Positions 1 through 12,627 of a DNA stretch of 64,000 bases are shown here, piece after piece. The position numbers were made by a program, and so were the translations under genes. The stretch is from Muricea muricata (taxonomy: Eukaryota > Cnidaria > Anthozoa > Malacalcyonacea > Plexauridae). Below the pieces are notes generated by a model. It saw only the letters and a list, made by a program, of their open reading frames with translations, ran no database searches and was not told the DNA's origin. How positions within the stretch are numbered: the stretch's first letter is position 1; every line of letters begins with the position of its first letter. The stretch covers positions 6,877,428-6,941,427 of the forward strand of contig OY979717.1 in the NCBI GenBank assembly GCA_963855995.1, read 5' to 3'.

Positions 1-260
1 ATCAAATTTTTTGTTGAATATTTCATGGTTCACCACTCCAGCCAGAATAATCTCGCGGCTCATGCATACTACAGAAGTTTAGCTCCAGAAATAAAATGCT
101 TAAGGTTGCTTCACACTGGGGATCCTCAAAAGCTCTAAATTACCCATCAATGTTCATAACTGGACGAAAAATGAAACAGCAACAGAGTCTAGCACAGCGT
201 ACGAAAAATCAACAGCCACTCCCTTGGTTTCTTAATATTAATCACATGCATGTGAATAAA

Positions 261-491
261 GGCTGCTTTCCAGTTATCCGTTTTTCACACGTACGTACAC
301 GCACGTAAATGTTTAAACTCGTCTAAGTAGTTTGTATTTAACAAATAGAATCACTAAAACATGCTAACTCGTAGGGAATGCTGAATTCTTTCTATGTAAA
401 CAATTGTTCATTTAAAATGTAGTATTGAAATGGATTTAGAGTTTTACGTGCGAGTACGCACGTGTGAAAAACGCGTAACTGGAAAACAGCC
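261..491. repeat. MITE with about 50-bp imperfect TIRs
   Basis: The ends are inverted copies: GGCTGCTTTCCAGTTATCCG at the left and its near-complement ending CCAGTTAC...AACAGCC at the right, about 50 bp each with a few mismatches. It has no coding capacity. I see no convincing target duplication, although the flanks are AT-rich. Confidence 0.55.
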
Positions 492-1082
492 TTAACAAAT
501 TCAGATATTTTTAACGTTACTCCGATCCGGCAACTAGAAAAGAAGCGAGTAGCAAGAAAAGGAAAGACGTACTCTTGTGTGTTTCATGTACAATGAAGTG
601 TTGCCGGTGCGCTCTTTCATCTATCAATATAATGATCACTTGCATATAAATTATGCACTTTTGAAACTCTTAGGCCTAAAACTTAATATGTCAGAAACTG
701 CACTTATAATTGGTTTCACAATTAATATTGTAGCTATATTGACATTGACAGGTTGCTAATAGTAAGTTTAAGGTTTTTGAACAATGCAAACCAGCATTAT
801 GTATACCTATCTCGGTTGTAGCTACTATGCATAACCTAGCCATCGAGCAGGTCGATTTAATAATAACTATACCACACAAAAAGTTGAAAAGAATAGATGG
901 TTTGACATTGCAATTACATTACGATGGTTTGACATTATGATTACGATTGGAGTGTTGATTCTACTTTAACTAAAATAATTAGATTACTTGCTCTCGATTT
1001 CTATGAATTCACAGTTGATTCGAGCTTCGCCATCATCAAGTATCTCCTCATAGAAATCTCGAGCTCGTATTCCAATTGTTAA
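492..1082. other. Non-coding stretch downstream of the coiled-coil gene
   Basis: I see no gene here. A 27-codon open frame on the minus strand around 1000-1075 reads like protein but has no usable acceptor in phase with the upstream exon. It could still be an alternative last exon of the coiled-coil gene. Confidence 0.3.
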
Positions 1083-4000
1083 TTAGAATAAGTACCTGTA
1101 CATATATACATGATTGTGCGTCTTTGATGCGCGGCGTAATGGGAGACGATAAATTAATGTCCCTTTTAAAGTGACCTACATAAGTGGGGACTTGCTATAT
1201 TACAATATTCTAACAAGGAAACTAGTATCAGTACCTCTCACATATCCTTGTATCCAATTTTGCCTTTTGATTTTCATCTTTTGCATCTGGGATACAATCT
1301 TTAATCTTATTTAGTTCACTTCTGATTTCATTTTTAAACTACATAATGGAAAAAACATCTTGAAATCTATTATGCGCGGACTACTCGTATCGCGGAAGCT
1401 GGACTCAATATGGCCCGTGACTGAGTAATAGGCCCAAACTGACTAAAAGGTAATTACTTCGTTTAGATTGGTTCCACCATCTGCTTCATGTTCAAAATTT
1501 TCTACTCTTTGTGCAAGTTGGGAAAGACGTTCTGTAAACATATTGAATGTTCAACAAGAAATGCCAAAATATCTTTTAAACCAATACGTATTTTGAATGA
1601 CAGAAAAGACCCAGCTTCAATTACTGTACCTTTAACTCGTTGCATCTCGTTCTGTTGATTACTTAGTTCTGTCTCCATTGTCGCTACATTAGACTTGAGG
1701 AGATCAAACTCCTGTAAAAATAATGAATTTTCACTCTTTTATATACTCGGAAAATATTATACACTTCAGAGTGTGCCTCAGAAAAAAAAAGCACGAAAAT
1801 TTAAATAGGATCATTCTTTATAAAGATTCTAAAGTCAAATATTATTCTAGTATTTTGTTGTTTTGACTACCATTGCTGTTCATTTGAAGAACATTCATCA
1901 GTGACGCATCACAGAAATCTTGCCTTAACTCGACATTATCATAATGCAGCAGCCATGATGTGATTGCGCAAAATGTTTAATCCTTATTCGACATGTGCAC
2001 CATTCTCAGTAGTGGACTGAACACAAACCATGTTAGTATAAAAAGATATAGCTGCATTTTAAGTGTGACCTTCCCTCAAAATTGAATTTTTGACACGAAG
2101 AGTTTATGCAAATGCATTTAAATTGCTCGCTTTGGGATTCGTTCAGTCTGTATATTATAGCAAATTGGTGTATGTATGCATGCATGTCTACGGTAGATAC
2201 ATATACATGATAACGCGTTGACTTTATGTCTTCATGAATGATGCATGCAAGTGCAAATATCCGCAATAAATCCACTGGTTCACATCGCCCAAAAAACGCT
2301 CGTGTGAACTGACTTTCATGGACTATTTGCGGATCAGTGGTGATTGAACAAACAATCTTCATTGGAAATCGAATAAACTTCTTTATTGGAAAGAAATTTA
2401 AGGACTTGGTACAAAGTAGGATAAATTTTCATGCTTTGATAGATATCTATGCTATAGGCTAAGATCACTCCGCCCTCTACACAACTTACGGTTTCGTATA
2501 CATGTAATATTTTTTACTTTTTAACGTAAATCATTTTGACATGCCTACTAATGCTCAACAATTAAAACAATATAGACTGAAAAACAAAATGTATTATTTT
2601 ATTTTTTGCATTACTTCAGTTTTGCTTTGTGTTTATGCATTCAGTTTGCCTTTGTCTGAGCAATGTGTGCCTCAAAGGTTGAGAGAAAAAATCCACCAGA
2701 AAAAAATACAAGATTGGATAATATAGCATATACCGGTACTAAGTACTGTACTTGTCAAGTTCAATTTTTCTTGCTTCTTTTCCTTTTTATTTAAATTCAA
2801 TTTGATAAAGTTAATAAAGGGGAATACCTGACTTTGTCGTTCAACTTTTTCACACAAGCTATGCAGTAATGCAGCTGATGAAGTGCCATGTGATTGATGC
2901 AAAGTAAAAAAGGAATCGTCTGAACCATTTGCTCTATTTGAATGTAATGAGGTAGCTTGGTTACTTCTTGCATGTGGGGTGCTTTGAAATGGAGGTGGAG
3001 GTAATACTACGAAAAAATTGAAAGAAAATAATTTTAAAATTTGTAAAGTGAATGAAAGCAAAACTCTATGCCCTCCCTAAAGCAAGACTTATATGTGACC
3101 TCTAACATGGAGTACAAACTTTGCTCGTCAAATTAGCTGAGAACAAGAATAACAAATATTTCAATTACCGTACCCATCAAATTAGCTGAGAATGAAAAAT
3201 GTGGGTTACATACAGTAGGAGGGATTAAACAAACAAGTGCTTTAATTGTTAAAATTCAAAATCTCTTCTACTTAAAGTCCATAATGAGCAACTGTCTTGT
3301 TCATTTGTAAATTAAAACAACACAATAAAAGTTTACTTTTAATTCACTTGTTTTTGTTACAAGCAGAAAATACGCACAGAACAGACTTGACATGTGGAAT
3401 GTCTTTTAAAATTAAGAATTGAAGAGTTTAATTTGGTATATATGTATTAGATGTGTAATTAGGTCAAATCACCATCTGTTATACAAGATGTAGTTAAAGA
3501 CTAATTAAATTTATGTACATTAAGACCTTGTCTTTTTGTAAATTTAAAGCAATTAGAGCAGCCAAATTCATATTAATTATATGTCACATTTAATTTGAAT
3601 TTAAAGTGTCTATTTTTATAAACATCTTTCAACAGGCTTGTACCTGAAGAAAAGTTGCTGTTTTTTATAGCCGGTGTTCTGGAGATGTCAAAGCTATGAA
3701 GTCGTTTCTAAATGAAAAAAAAACACAAACCAAGATGTTTGTTAGTGTTTGTTAGTGATGTTTACAAAATATGATATCATAACAACAGCAATAAATGCAA
3801 TAACTTATTCATCACATACAGTACTTGTGCCTTTATCAGTGAGAGTTATGCAAGGGCGAAAATCAGATTTTATTTTCTAATTATATGTCATTTGATTTGA
3901 TTTCCGAATGAATGCAAAAACATTCATTGTAAAAAACAAGTTAAACAGCTAGAACTTTGCAACAGATATAGATATATATAATATGTTTCTATACAAGTTC

Positions 4001-6998
4001 TCTGGATTAAATAATTACTTTTATTGAGCTTTCGACTCGGTTCTTCGAGCCTTCATCAGAATAATCTATTTACAGGGAATTGAAGTCTTCGCGCTTTTGT
4101 TTCTTTTGTTGTGTTCGACGTGAACCTCTGATTGGTTCTTTGGTTGATTGCAGTGTTTGATTGGTTGTTGCTGGATGCGTTGTCATGGTTGGACAATCGT
4201 GGATTACAGGAGTGGAGTCATTGATGGCAGGGAGTTGTCGGAGGTATTTGTTTTTATCAGAAGAGTGTTTGAGTTGAAGGAAGGCTGGAGGAATGTCAAT
4301 GTGTCTGTTTACAGTGTTATTATCTATACTATACCATGCCTCTTTAATTAAACTCCCATGCATGCTTTGTTTTTGCTAAAATTCATGTTTCGGTCCAGTT
4401 AAATGTGTGTTCTAAATGTGTGTCCGTTGCCATGCATATGTGAGGCAGGAAGTGATAGTAGGTCATATCTGTTGATCGCGTTTTTGTGTTCTGTTAGTCG
4501 GGTTTCAATCTTCTTAGAGGTTTGTCCAATGTTGTGTTGTTCACAGTTTTTACAAGGAATTGAGTAAATTGCGTTTCTTTTTTTAATGGTCGTTGTTTTG
4601 TCTTTGTGTTTAGAGAAGTACGTTCTAAGTTTTTGTGTTGGTTTGTGAGCTATGCCAATGTTAAAAGGTCGGAGTAGTCATGCTGTCTTTTCCGAAGTGC
4701 CATTTATGTATGGTAAAGAAACTCTAACTCGGGTTTCAGTTATTGGTTTGTTTTGTTCGTCCAATGCACAGGTAGTCGGTTTGTTGTTGTATCTGCTTAA
4801 TATTTTGTTGATAAAATGTATCGGATAGTTGTTTTTAATAAAAGTTGAGTAAAGATAGTTGCGTTCCTCTGTCTTCGTTTGTTCGGTGTTGCAATGTGTG
4901 TTGATGCGGTTAAATAGTGTTTTGATGCAACTGATTTTGTGTTGGGTAGGATGGTTGCTGTTGTAATTTAATATTTGATCGGTGTGTGTTTTCTTTCAAT
5001 AAACTTGTGTTTGTATTGTACCGTCATCAGTTCTTGTTAGGAAGACATCAAGGAAAGCAAGTTGGTTGTTTTGTTCTTCTTCCTTGGTGAATTTGATGTT
5101 GTTTGTAGTGTTGTTGATTGTTGGTAAAATGTCTTCGGTTTTGTCTTCCTTGACGGTTGCGAGAACATTGTCTATGTATAATCTGTCCCATTAGTCTTAA
5201 TGTCAGTTTTATTAGTCCCGGATCTCTTTTGCAGATCTTGCATACCTGCTTCAGCAAGAAAACTGGACAGAGGAGAACCCATTGGTGTGCCAGAGATTTG
5301 TCTGTAATAATTGTTTTGAAATGAAAATCCGGTATGTAACCAAAGGTCAAGGAGGCCAAGTATGTCGTCTTTGTGCAAAGATGTTCTAGTTTGCCATGAG
5401 CAATCATTTGTACATAAGTAGCTCATTTGTGATTCGTTTAGCTGTACCGGTATCTAAAGAGGCACATGCATGTATTTAAGGAGGCTTGTATGTAAAGAGG
5501 CATGTATTTAGAGGCATGTATTTAGAGGCATGTATTTAAGAGGCATGGTATAGTATAGATAATAACACTGTAAACAGACACATTGACATTCCTCCAGCCT
5601 TCCTTCAACTCAAACACTCTTCTGATAAAAACAAATACCTCCGACAACTCCCTGCCATCAATGACTCTGCTCCTGTAATCCAAGATTGTCCAACATGACA
5701 ACGCATCCAGCAACAACCAATCAAATGCTGCGATCAACCAAAGAACCAATCAGACACTCACGTCGAATACAACAACAGAAACAAAAGCACGAAGACTTAA
5801 ATTCCCTGTAAATAGATTATTATGATGAAAGCTCGAAGAACCGAGTCGAAAGCTCAATAAAAGTAATTATTTAATCCAGAGAACTTGTATACAATCATAA
5901 TATGCCTGGATTATAAATCTTCAAATATATATATACATATATGTGATATTGTGGTGTTGTCAGGTCGTGAGTTCGATTCTCACCGCTGTTAAAGTCTTTT
6001 CCACTTTCCTGGTTGAGACGCATTCACTTGAGAGCATTTTTTCACTTCATTTAAAACATTTATTCACGACAAATTTGTTTTGTATATGACAAGCTGAGCT
6101 TGCCACACTCATGAGTGGTTATTAGTCACGGATGCCACTCATGAGTGTGGCAAGTGATAAATGAAGTGATTCAAGTTTCTTGGTTATATTCGCTCGATTC
6201 TATTCTCTCTCTCTCTCTCTATATATATGTATACAGGGTGTATCAAAACGAAGTTTACAGTTGGAAAAATTCTGCTAGTGCATTTGATGTTTTAATAAAA
6301 TATAAAATTCTGAGTAGTTTTATTAGCTCCTTTGGAAACATCTACGAAAATATTTTTTACAAAACTAAATTTTTGTCTTAAAGTGGCAAACTTTCCAGTC
6401 TGTCATACGTAGCACCAGATTGGTTCATAAAGTGTGCAGGGGAGATTTAAGAAATTTAATAGAGAGTGTATAGAAGACACCAAAACTGGGTAGGGGATAC
6501 CTCTCCCGCACATTGCAAACTTTTTACTCTGGGCATAGCAGATGTATTTGGGGGAGGGGGGAGGACATTTTATCAGCATGATGCTGCATTCCAAGAACAA
6601 AAGTTCATAGATCTCCACCGTGGAGTTGTATCAGTTCTACTCTTGGTACTGGCATACTAATTCTAAGATGTTGGTGTAACTGGATCATGGCACCCTGCAT
6701 GATTGTCCTACATTAGTGCACCAGCCACTAGCTAGACAGTGTGTCTGTGTTTGAGTCTTGCCATAAATAATATAGTTAAATAGCGATTGCATGACATGCA
6801 CCCTGGGACTACTCGTTATATACTACAGTTCTGTTTATATTTAAAGCAAACAAACTGTGAAGCCTGAACACAGTCATGGTCACAAAACACAATAACCTTA
6901 AATTCAATAAACCATGGTATTAAAATCCTTACTTTAGCTTCGTCTATTTTGGCGGTACTCTCTTTCACCATGGTCGAAAACTTGTCTTCCCAGCTCAT
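1083..6998 (-). CDS. Coiled-coil protein, 7 exons (about 193 aa)
   Basis: Spliced model on the minus strand: exons 6998-6933, 3707-3644, 3006-2828, 1711-1630, 1531-1458, 1338-1235 and a tentative last exon 1095-1083. All internal junctions have GT donors and AG acceptors, and the phases agree across every join. The start MSWEDKFSTMVKESTAKIDEAK is a 22-aa first exon. It is followed by a Ser/Pro-rich linker containing PPPPF, then about 90 residues rich in Glu, Lys, Leu and Gln with heptad-like spacing (EFDLLKSNVATMETELSNQQ and the next two exons), which should form a coiled coil. No catalytic motif is visible. I do not recognise the family; a cytoskeletal or centrosomal adaptor would fit but is a guess. 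The donor of the 1531-1458 exon (GTAATT) is non-ideal and was chosen because it keeps the frame. The last exon adds only three residues, so the true 3' end may lie elsewhere. Intron 1 (3.2 kb) holds a Penelope-like element. Confidence 0.6.
4028..4059 (-). ncRNA. Hammerhead-ribozyme-like motif in the Penelope terminal copy
   Basis: On the minus strand the sequence reads CTGATGA, then a stem-loop whose arms GGCTCG and CGAGTC pair with one G-U, then GAAA. This is the conserved hammerhead core order (CUGAUGA, stem II, GAAA). Hammerhead motifs are known in terminal repeats of Penelope-like elements. Stem III and the cleavage nucleotide were not resolved, so activity is not claimed. Confidence 0.5.
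5820..5853 (+). ncRNA. Decayed second hammerhead-like motif of the same element
   Basis: This is the inverted counterpart of the motif at 4028-4059. Stem II and GAAA are retained, but the first core base is changed (ATGATGA instead of CTGATGA), which should abolish a standard hammerhead core. Confidence 0.4.
5955..5990 (+). repeat. tRNA-derived fragment (possible SINE remnant)
   Basis: The stretch GTCGTGAGTTCGATTCTCAC forms a T-arm-like hairpin and includes a B-box-like GAGTTCGATTC. There is no matching D-arm or acceptor stem upstream, so it looks like the 3' part of a tRNA-derived repeat and not a tRNA gene. Confidence 0.35.
6093..6152. repeat. Short palindrome (20-bp arms)
   Basis: CTTGCCACACTCATGAGTGG is followed about 20 bp later by its reverse complement. 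It is a hairpin-forming sequence of unknown origin, possibly a tiny foldback repeat. Confidence 0.6.
6234..6330 (+). repeat. Solitary mariner-type end, copy 1
   Basis: Starts after TA with CAGGGTGTATCAAAACGAAG. It resembles the start of a second copy at 8051 (CAGGGTGTCCCAAAAAAGCG). CAGGGTG directly after TA is typical of mariner-type termini. I found no matching right end. Confidence 0.35.
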
Positions 6999-6999
6999 G

Positions 7000-8050
7000 T
7001 TGCTTTATTAGCATAAACAGGTTCTAACTTTATTTCATCAACAAATAATATACAGCTTCCTTTTTATACACATTTATGCTCTAATTTTGAATTGGAAAAA
7101 CTTTTATAAATATTGCGCCCGCGTACTTGATAAACCGCTGAGAGTTGGTTTAGCAAACACTTCATGCCATGCTGCTATTTTGGATAGGCCTCAAAGATAT
7201 TTGGTGAACAACTACAATCCTGGCAAAAATTATGTGGACAGTAAGCTTTATAAGCTATTGCAGAGCTACTTTCTCTTAACTCGCGCAGCCCTCCGCTCCC
7301 CCCTTCAATATTTTAAGTATTAAAATGTCATTTGACAACAACTACACTCAGTTATCATCATGGTCAACATTGGATAGGGGGGAGTGGGGGGAAACCCAAT
7401 GATTTTCAGTTAATTTAGAAGAAGACGCGTTCAAATTTTAATGCGCGCGCGCTGTCCACAATAATTTTTCCCAGGATTGTAGAATGGAGCCGTTAATAGT
7501 TTCTGGTAGTGAAAACTCCTAGTACCACAGAAAACTTTTCTAATAAATGTAAAGGTGCACACACACTACACCCAGTGCACACACCACCGGACGGTGACAC
7601 GACTGTAACACATCGAGGTTCCAGAAAGGACGCGATGCAAACCTGATGCGTTATCGCGAGGCACATCACGTTGCCGAGTTGCGTCCGGTGTGTGTGAGAT
7701 CGTAGTGGAAATACCAGTGCTTTATTTCATATTTCTTCGCAGCATAACGTTCTCTAGCATCCTCACATCTAGGACATTTTTTGTGTCGACAGAGAATGAG
7801 CGATCATATATCATATTCCTATAGGTTCGTAAAATTCCCTTTGCCCCCCCCCTTCCCTCCCCCCCAATTCAAAGTTGTGGGGATAATACCTTTGCTACGG
7901 ACATACGGCTTTTGAATTGTGTCAACATTAGAGCGGGGGAGGTGGGTTCATGATAAAAATTGTGAATATTCTAATCAGAATAGACCAGGTAGCTTGGCTT
8001 CAAAATTTCAATGAGTGTCTCAAGACGTTTTGTCCAAGATTGTAGCTATA
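7000..8050. other. Non-coding stretch with one TA-flanked MITE
   Basis: No gene is seen. It holds the MITE at 7215-7479 and a region of imperfect inverted repetition (about 7573-7705, CACACACCACCGGACG near its left end and a partial complement at the right) that may be another small repeat. Confidence 0.4.
7215..7479. mobile_element. Mariner-type MITE, 265 bp, TSD TA
   Basis: The left end CAATCCTGGCAAAAATTATG and the right end, whose complement is CAATCCTGGGAAAAATTATT, are inverted copies of about 28 bp. Each is bordered by TA (7213-7214, 7480-7481). TA duplication and the CA start fit the Tc1/mariner group. It has no coding capacity. Confidence 0.65.
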
Positions 8051-8110
8051 CAGGGTGTCCCAAAAAAGCGAAGTTCTGCATTCAAATTTAAATTTCAAAA
8101 AGAGCAATAG
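8051..8110 (+). repeat. Solitary mariner-type end, copy 2
   Basis: CAGGGTGTCCCAAAAAAGCG directly follows TA. It is in the same orientation as the copy at 6234, so the two are not the ends of one element. Confidence 0.35.
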
Positions 8111-11100
8111 GCAGTAAAACTATTGTTTATTTCTGTTTACAAGTCTATACATTCATCTTTCTTTGGATAGGTTGTCTATGAAATTTGAGCGATGATATTA
8201 TGGCAGGGTTTTAATTCCATCACATGTTCACAATCTGTATTGTAAGAGCCTATCTGGATGTCATATCTGGCAGCTGAACATTTATCTCATTTTTATACTT
8301 TTTCGTGGCTTGTTGATCTTTTGTAGCAAAAATTGTATTCGGGGCAGCGTGGAGTAAGTTTCGTCTTTGAAACAGCCTAAAAGAAAGTGCCAATCACTCA
8401 TGCATTGAGTCATAACATGCGGTGAATGCATTTAATTCCAATCAGATCCATGTTATTTTATTTCAGTCAAGGTCATTTCTTTTAACTTCAGAAAAACATT
8501 CATATTCTTTACTGATATTTTGATTAGTTCCGTTAATTAGCATAAAATCATTTTCAACAAGGAGAATTATTGTTGCCTGTGGAATATTAAGTGCACTGAT
8601 TAGTCAGTCTCAAACGTGGTACTAACGTATGTGCTTTTCGGAGCACTATGCATCTCAAAATGACCTCTTGCGCTAATATCGTTCCGCTGGTTTTATTACT
8701 TGCTTACGTAGTGATACCTTGTTCGAAAAGCAAATGAACGAACAAAACAATAGTCACTCAGTCATAAGATCACATTTATAGCACGTTTTTACATAAGCAT
8801 ACAGAAAAACTAATTTTAAATTTGATGCGAAGCGTATCGAAATTTTTCGTTCATGAAAGTATTATTATCTTAAGTTTGACTTGAAAGCGGATTTAGATGC
8901 AACTGAACAAGGTTTATCTGAACAAGGTTAATTCATTATAGTCCATTTCTGTTACAAGTTGCGCCAATTGTGTTGCGCAAATTATAATCGTAAATGAAAT
9001 TTATTATTATTTGATAGGCTCAATGCCAAGCGAAATGATCATTTAGTATCATGCATGCCACAGTCCCTTTAATAGAACTTATATTTTGTTATATACATTT
9101 CAGCTGCCTGATCAATCACCTGTCGTTTCTGTGATATCAGCATTCAATGAAACTAGTACTAAGCTGTAGCCACTCCTAGAGTGGTTAGCGAAAAAGCCTA
9201 ACAAGGGAAATGACGTATCTATATGGATACAGCGAACATCAGGTTTCGACTCTAGGCTAACACTAAGAAAAATAGTAAAGTCACTAGCGAACTGACTTAT
9301 TTCGAGGTCTCGATCGAATTATGTCATATAACCGATGTTTAACATTGCCTTATTTTATATATATTGCGACACATACAATGACAATGCCCTTTATTTTTCA
9401 CATATTTGTGCCAAGTGCTCCAGTTAGCTAAGTATGCTAACAAAACATAAGAAAAGTTGATTGGCAGTCAGCTTTGTATATTAGATAAAACACGTCACGA
9501 TTCATTTCTCTGTTTTAGCTAGGCCAGTTCTTTCCAGGTAGAGTAATTGAGAGATTTATTTTCTGATGACACATGTTTGTGTATATCATTCGCACGACCG
9601 CTAAAAATACAATTTTCAGTTAAAAACATGAAAATAAAAGGATTTATCATTTTTATTTATACGTTGACAGGCCACCATGCGTGGTGTCAAACATACCACT
9701 TGATCGATATTTCCGTCCGTTTTATGTAAAAATCGAAGCATCTATCACTATCATAATGAGATTATCTTATTAACGAAGAAACCCCTTGATATTTGTCCGT
9801 GTATATGTGAGTATATCGTATAAGATATACAAATAAATAATGTCAGGAAAAGCAGATTAATCTATTACCATTCAAGATCATATCAAGATCTACGAGGGGG
9901 CGAAATATTAATATAAACACAGATTGATATCTTTATATCATTCTCTAGTTTATTCTGGCAAATAGTTTATTTAATAATTGGGGTCCTGCTATTACAGCTC
10001 GGCTAATCGGCCATCCATTTTAAAAGGATAAAGTTAAATAATTCGATACAAAAACAAATTTAAATTAATCCATACAAATAATAAACAGAAAACGTGGCAA
10101 CATAAAGGAAAAAAAATGATCAAAAATTTATCATCTATTGTTCATGAATGAAGCTTCGAACATATAGGGTTAATATGGACACTATCATAAATAAATGATA
10201 AAATAATATTTTACACGAAATGGGCTATACGTTGGGCACTTATTTCTCTGTGTGTTTGTCAAGGGTACACAATTCTCATTTCTTATGCATTCGTGAAATA
10301 ATAAAGGATTATTGACCGAGTGTGAGGTCTGTACCGTGAAATATCGGACTGAGGTTTGTTAGTAAACAAACATACCCGCAGTCATTTTCAGAGTTAGTGA
10401 GACATTTTGTATTTAAAAGACCTCGATCGTGGTTTCGTTATTAGACTACAAAAAAGTTGAACATGACAAAACTTTATTTTTTACACATAAAGTTTTCAAA
10501 CATATCAGTGAAACATTATTTTCATTAATACATTGCAAGCAGTAAAAAGTGCGATTAAGGGAAAAAGCCTAGTCCGAATACGGGTTTTACGGACCGTACG
10601 TCGACCATTCAAAATGCAGGATTCTTCAAAGCCATATAATAATCACGCGTTTTACGTCTGTCGACTGAATGAATTTTAGCAACTCCGATTCACTCGAAGG
10701 ATGACAAAAGGTGTCTGATTAGGAGAAGATCCAATAATGATGAATAAATATTCGTCATTGGATAAAAAATCTCATCAACAATTACTGCGGACAAACCTGA
10801 ATATATTAAATAATCATACAACTTTGTTACTCTCCGCTTAACTACAGAAACTATTTTTTTGATGTGGTTACTTTGCCAATGAACTGGTCATTACGTTCAA
10901 TTTCCTCGCCATTGGCTCTTGTGTAGAATCCGGCCCAAAGGGTCTTTTATGTTGTAAATTATACAAAAACCGGCTGGCGTTGCTATATGTGCGTATAAAA
11001 CTATGGTAGTTGCTTTAGCCTTAGCCTCAATCCAGCTTGCTTCGATGGTTTGTGAGCACGTGCTCACATGCCGTCGATTGTTTCGATGGTTTGTGAGCAC

Positions 11101-12480
11101 AAATATATGAGCATACGTGCCCCTGAATTATCGAGCTTGACAGGCCACTGTTGAGGCATGTACATTCAATTTACGATTGTGATTCATAAACATAACCTGC
11201 ATATAAAAGTAAGTTCAGGAGCAGCAGGGCAATAGCCAATAATCGAAATAAGCGGATCCTACCAAAAAAATATATTTGCTGGATCAATTCTAATGTAACA
11301 CAATTCATGTAATAAAATTTTTAAACACAACACGCAAAAGGTTAATTAGCTTGCTTTACTACAGCATATAACTATATTATAGTTCAGTTAATAAGACGAT
11401 ATAGATGATCAGTATATTTAAAGACCAGCCCACAATCACGCGTGCACACATCCTCACATCGTTTGAATGAGGTCCTTCGTTTGGGTGGTCTCGCTATCAG
11501 GCGTGGTACAAATTCGGAAGTTCTTAAATAAATTGACCTTCTGACTTTGTTGACAAAGTAAAGAAAACAAAAGTATAATCTGATGAAATCTGCTTTGTTG
11601 TGCTACAATCGTTAATCTATTTCAAGAGGAAATCTGAGATCACAAATTAGAATTTAGCAAAACAGAGTCAGAGGTTGAAGCAATAAAAGTCTTAGCAGGA
11701 TTTAAAATTAATCCAGAGCTTGTGCTCAAAACTCTCTTCTTGCATGTAAACATTGTTCAAATAGGTGCTCGGGCTTCACAGCTCAGTGTTATCAGGCAAG
11801 GCGAAAGTTGTCATCAATGAAATAAATCAGAAACTAATTGCCTAATTGTCATAGTTAATTCGTCACAATGTATTGTAATTAGCAGTTGATTAACAAAATT
11901 AGAATAAGCAGTTAAGTTTATTTTTTCAATACTCCTGTCATCATATGATATTCTATGAGCGTCATATGTTGAATTTCAAGCGCGTACGATAATAATTATT
12001 GAGGACTATTTTGAACATGTATCTTGCTCTATGCACGCACCTCTCAGGTCTAACCTTTTTCAATAGCCATCCAGTCACGATAAAATCATGGTAATTTTTA
12101 ATTGTAAAACTAAGTTACTTCGCCAGGAGTTTTTAAGGCGGTTGAACGGCTGAACTGCGCGAGCGATTTTGGGACGATACGGGAGACTTGCTTCCCCGTA
12201 GGAAATTATAAAAACTGGAATTTCCTGCGATTGGGCCTCGATGGTTTAACCTTACAACCCAGGGCGCCTTGCTCGGAAACTGACGATCAGGCTTCATCTG
12301 CGACATAAGTTGGGGGCATGCCCTTCTGCCACTCTGCCCTCTGTGGTCCCTAGTTTTATCTGTTGATACAAAGGCAATTAATTTCATCGACAAGTCAACA
12401 AAATTGAACTTGATGTATTCGTAACGTTGTTTGCATCGTATCGCTTGCACTGCGACGCTTTCAAAACCGATGAAAAAACT
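8111..12480. other. Non-coding, no gene seen
   Basis: AT-rich sequence with only short random-looking open frames on either strand. A short near-duplicate of TTCGATGGTTTGTGAGCAC occurs twice around 11040-11100. No RNA gene or clear mobile element was recognised. Confidence 0.4.
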
Positions 12481-12627
12481 AGTAGCGAAGCCAGCTCGAT
12501 ATTTGTTCATGCAAATGCAAATTTGCCTATTTTCATAGACCGTATATAAGGATTCATTTCTAAGGAAATGAATAATGATAATGGCATTTGCATAGCATGG
12601 CCAAATTGTCGGGCTGGCTTCGCTACT
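12481..12627. mobile_element. MITE, 147 bp, candidate 8-9 bp TSD
   Basis: The left arm AGTAGCGAAGCCAGCTCGAT continues to ATGCAAATGC. The right arm is its imperfect complement, so about 40 bp per arm pair. The flanks GAAAAAACT and GAAAAAAAT agree at 8 of 9 positions, consistent with a duplicated target. A 207-codon minus-strand open frame (12133-12756) runs through this MITE and is not taken as a gene. Confidence 0.6.

Larger units (their letters stand above)
3991..5893 (-). mobile_element. Penelope-like retroelement, degenerate, with inverted terminal copies
   Basis: Inverted terminal arms of about 370 bp (3991-4360 and 5522-5893, both starting from TATACAAGTTCTCTGG) flank a minus-strand coding remnant. 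The remnant reads through frameshifts: a reverse transcriptase segment with QISGTPMGSPLSSFLAE (about 5225-5310), a later segment like NQLAFLDVFLTRTDDGTIQ, and a C-terminal GIY-YIG-type stretch with YSIPCKNCEQHNIGQTSKK (about 4510-4590). RT plus GIY-YIG, and terminal repeats that may be inverted, are characteristic of Penelope-like elements. The open frames are broken by stops and shifts, and the N-terminal part of the RT is missing, so this copy is dead. It lies in intron 1 of the coiled-coil gene in the same orientation as that gene. Confidence 0.8.

Noticed and set aside
5522..5749. Open frame similar to the one at 4148-4351
   Set aside because: It is the inverted terminal copy of the Penelope-like element read on the other strand, not a second gene.
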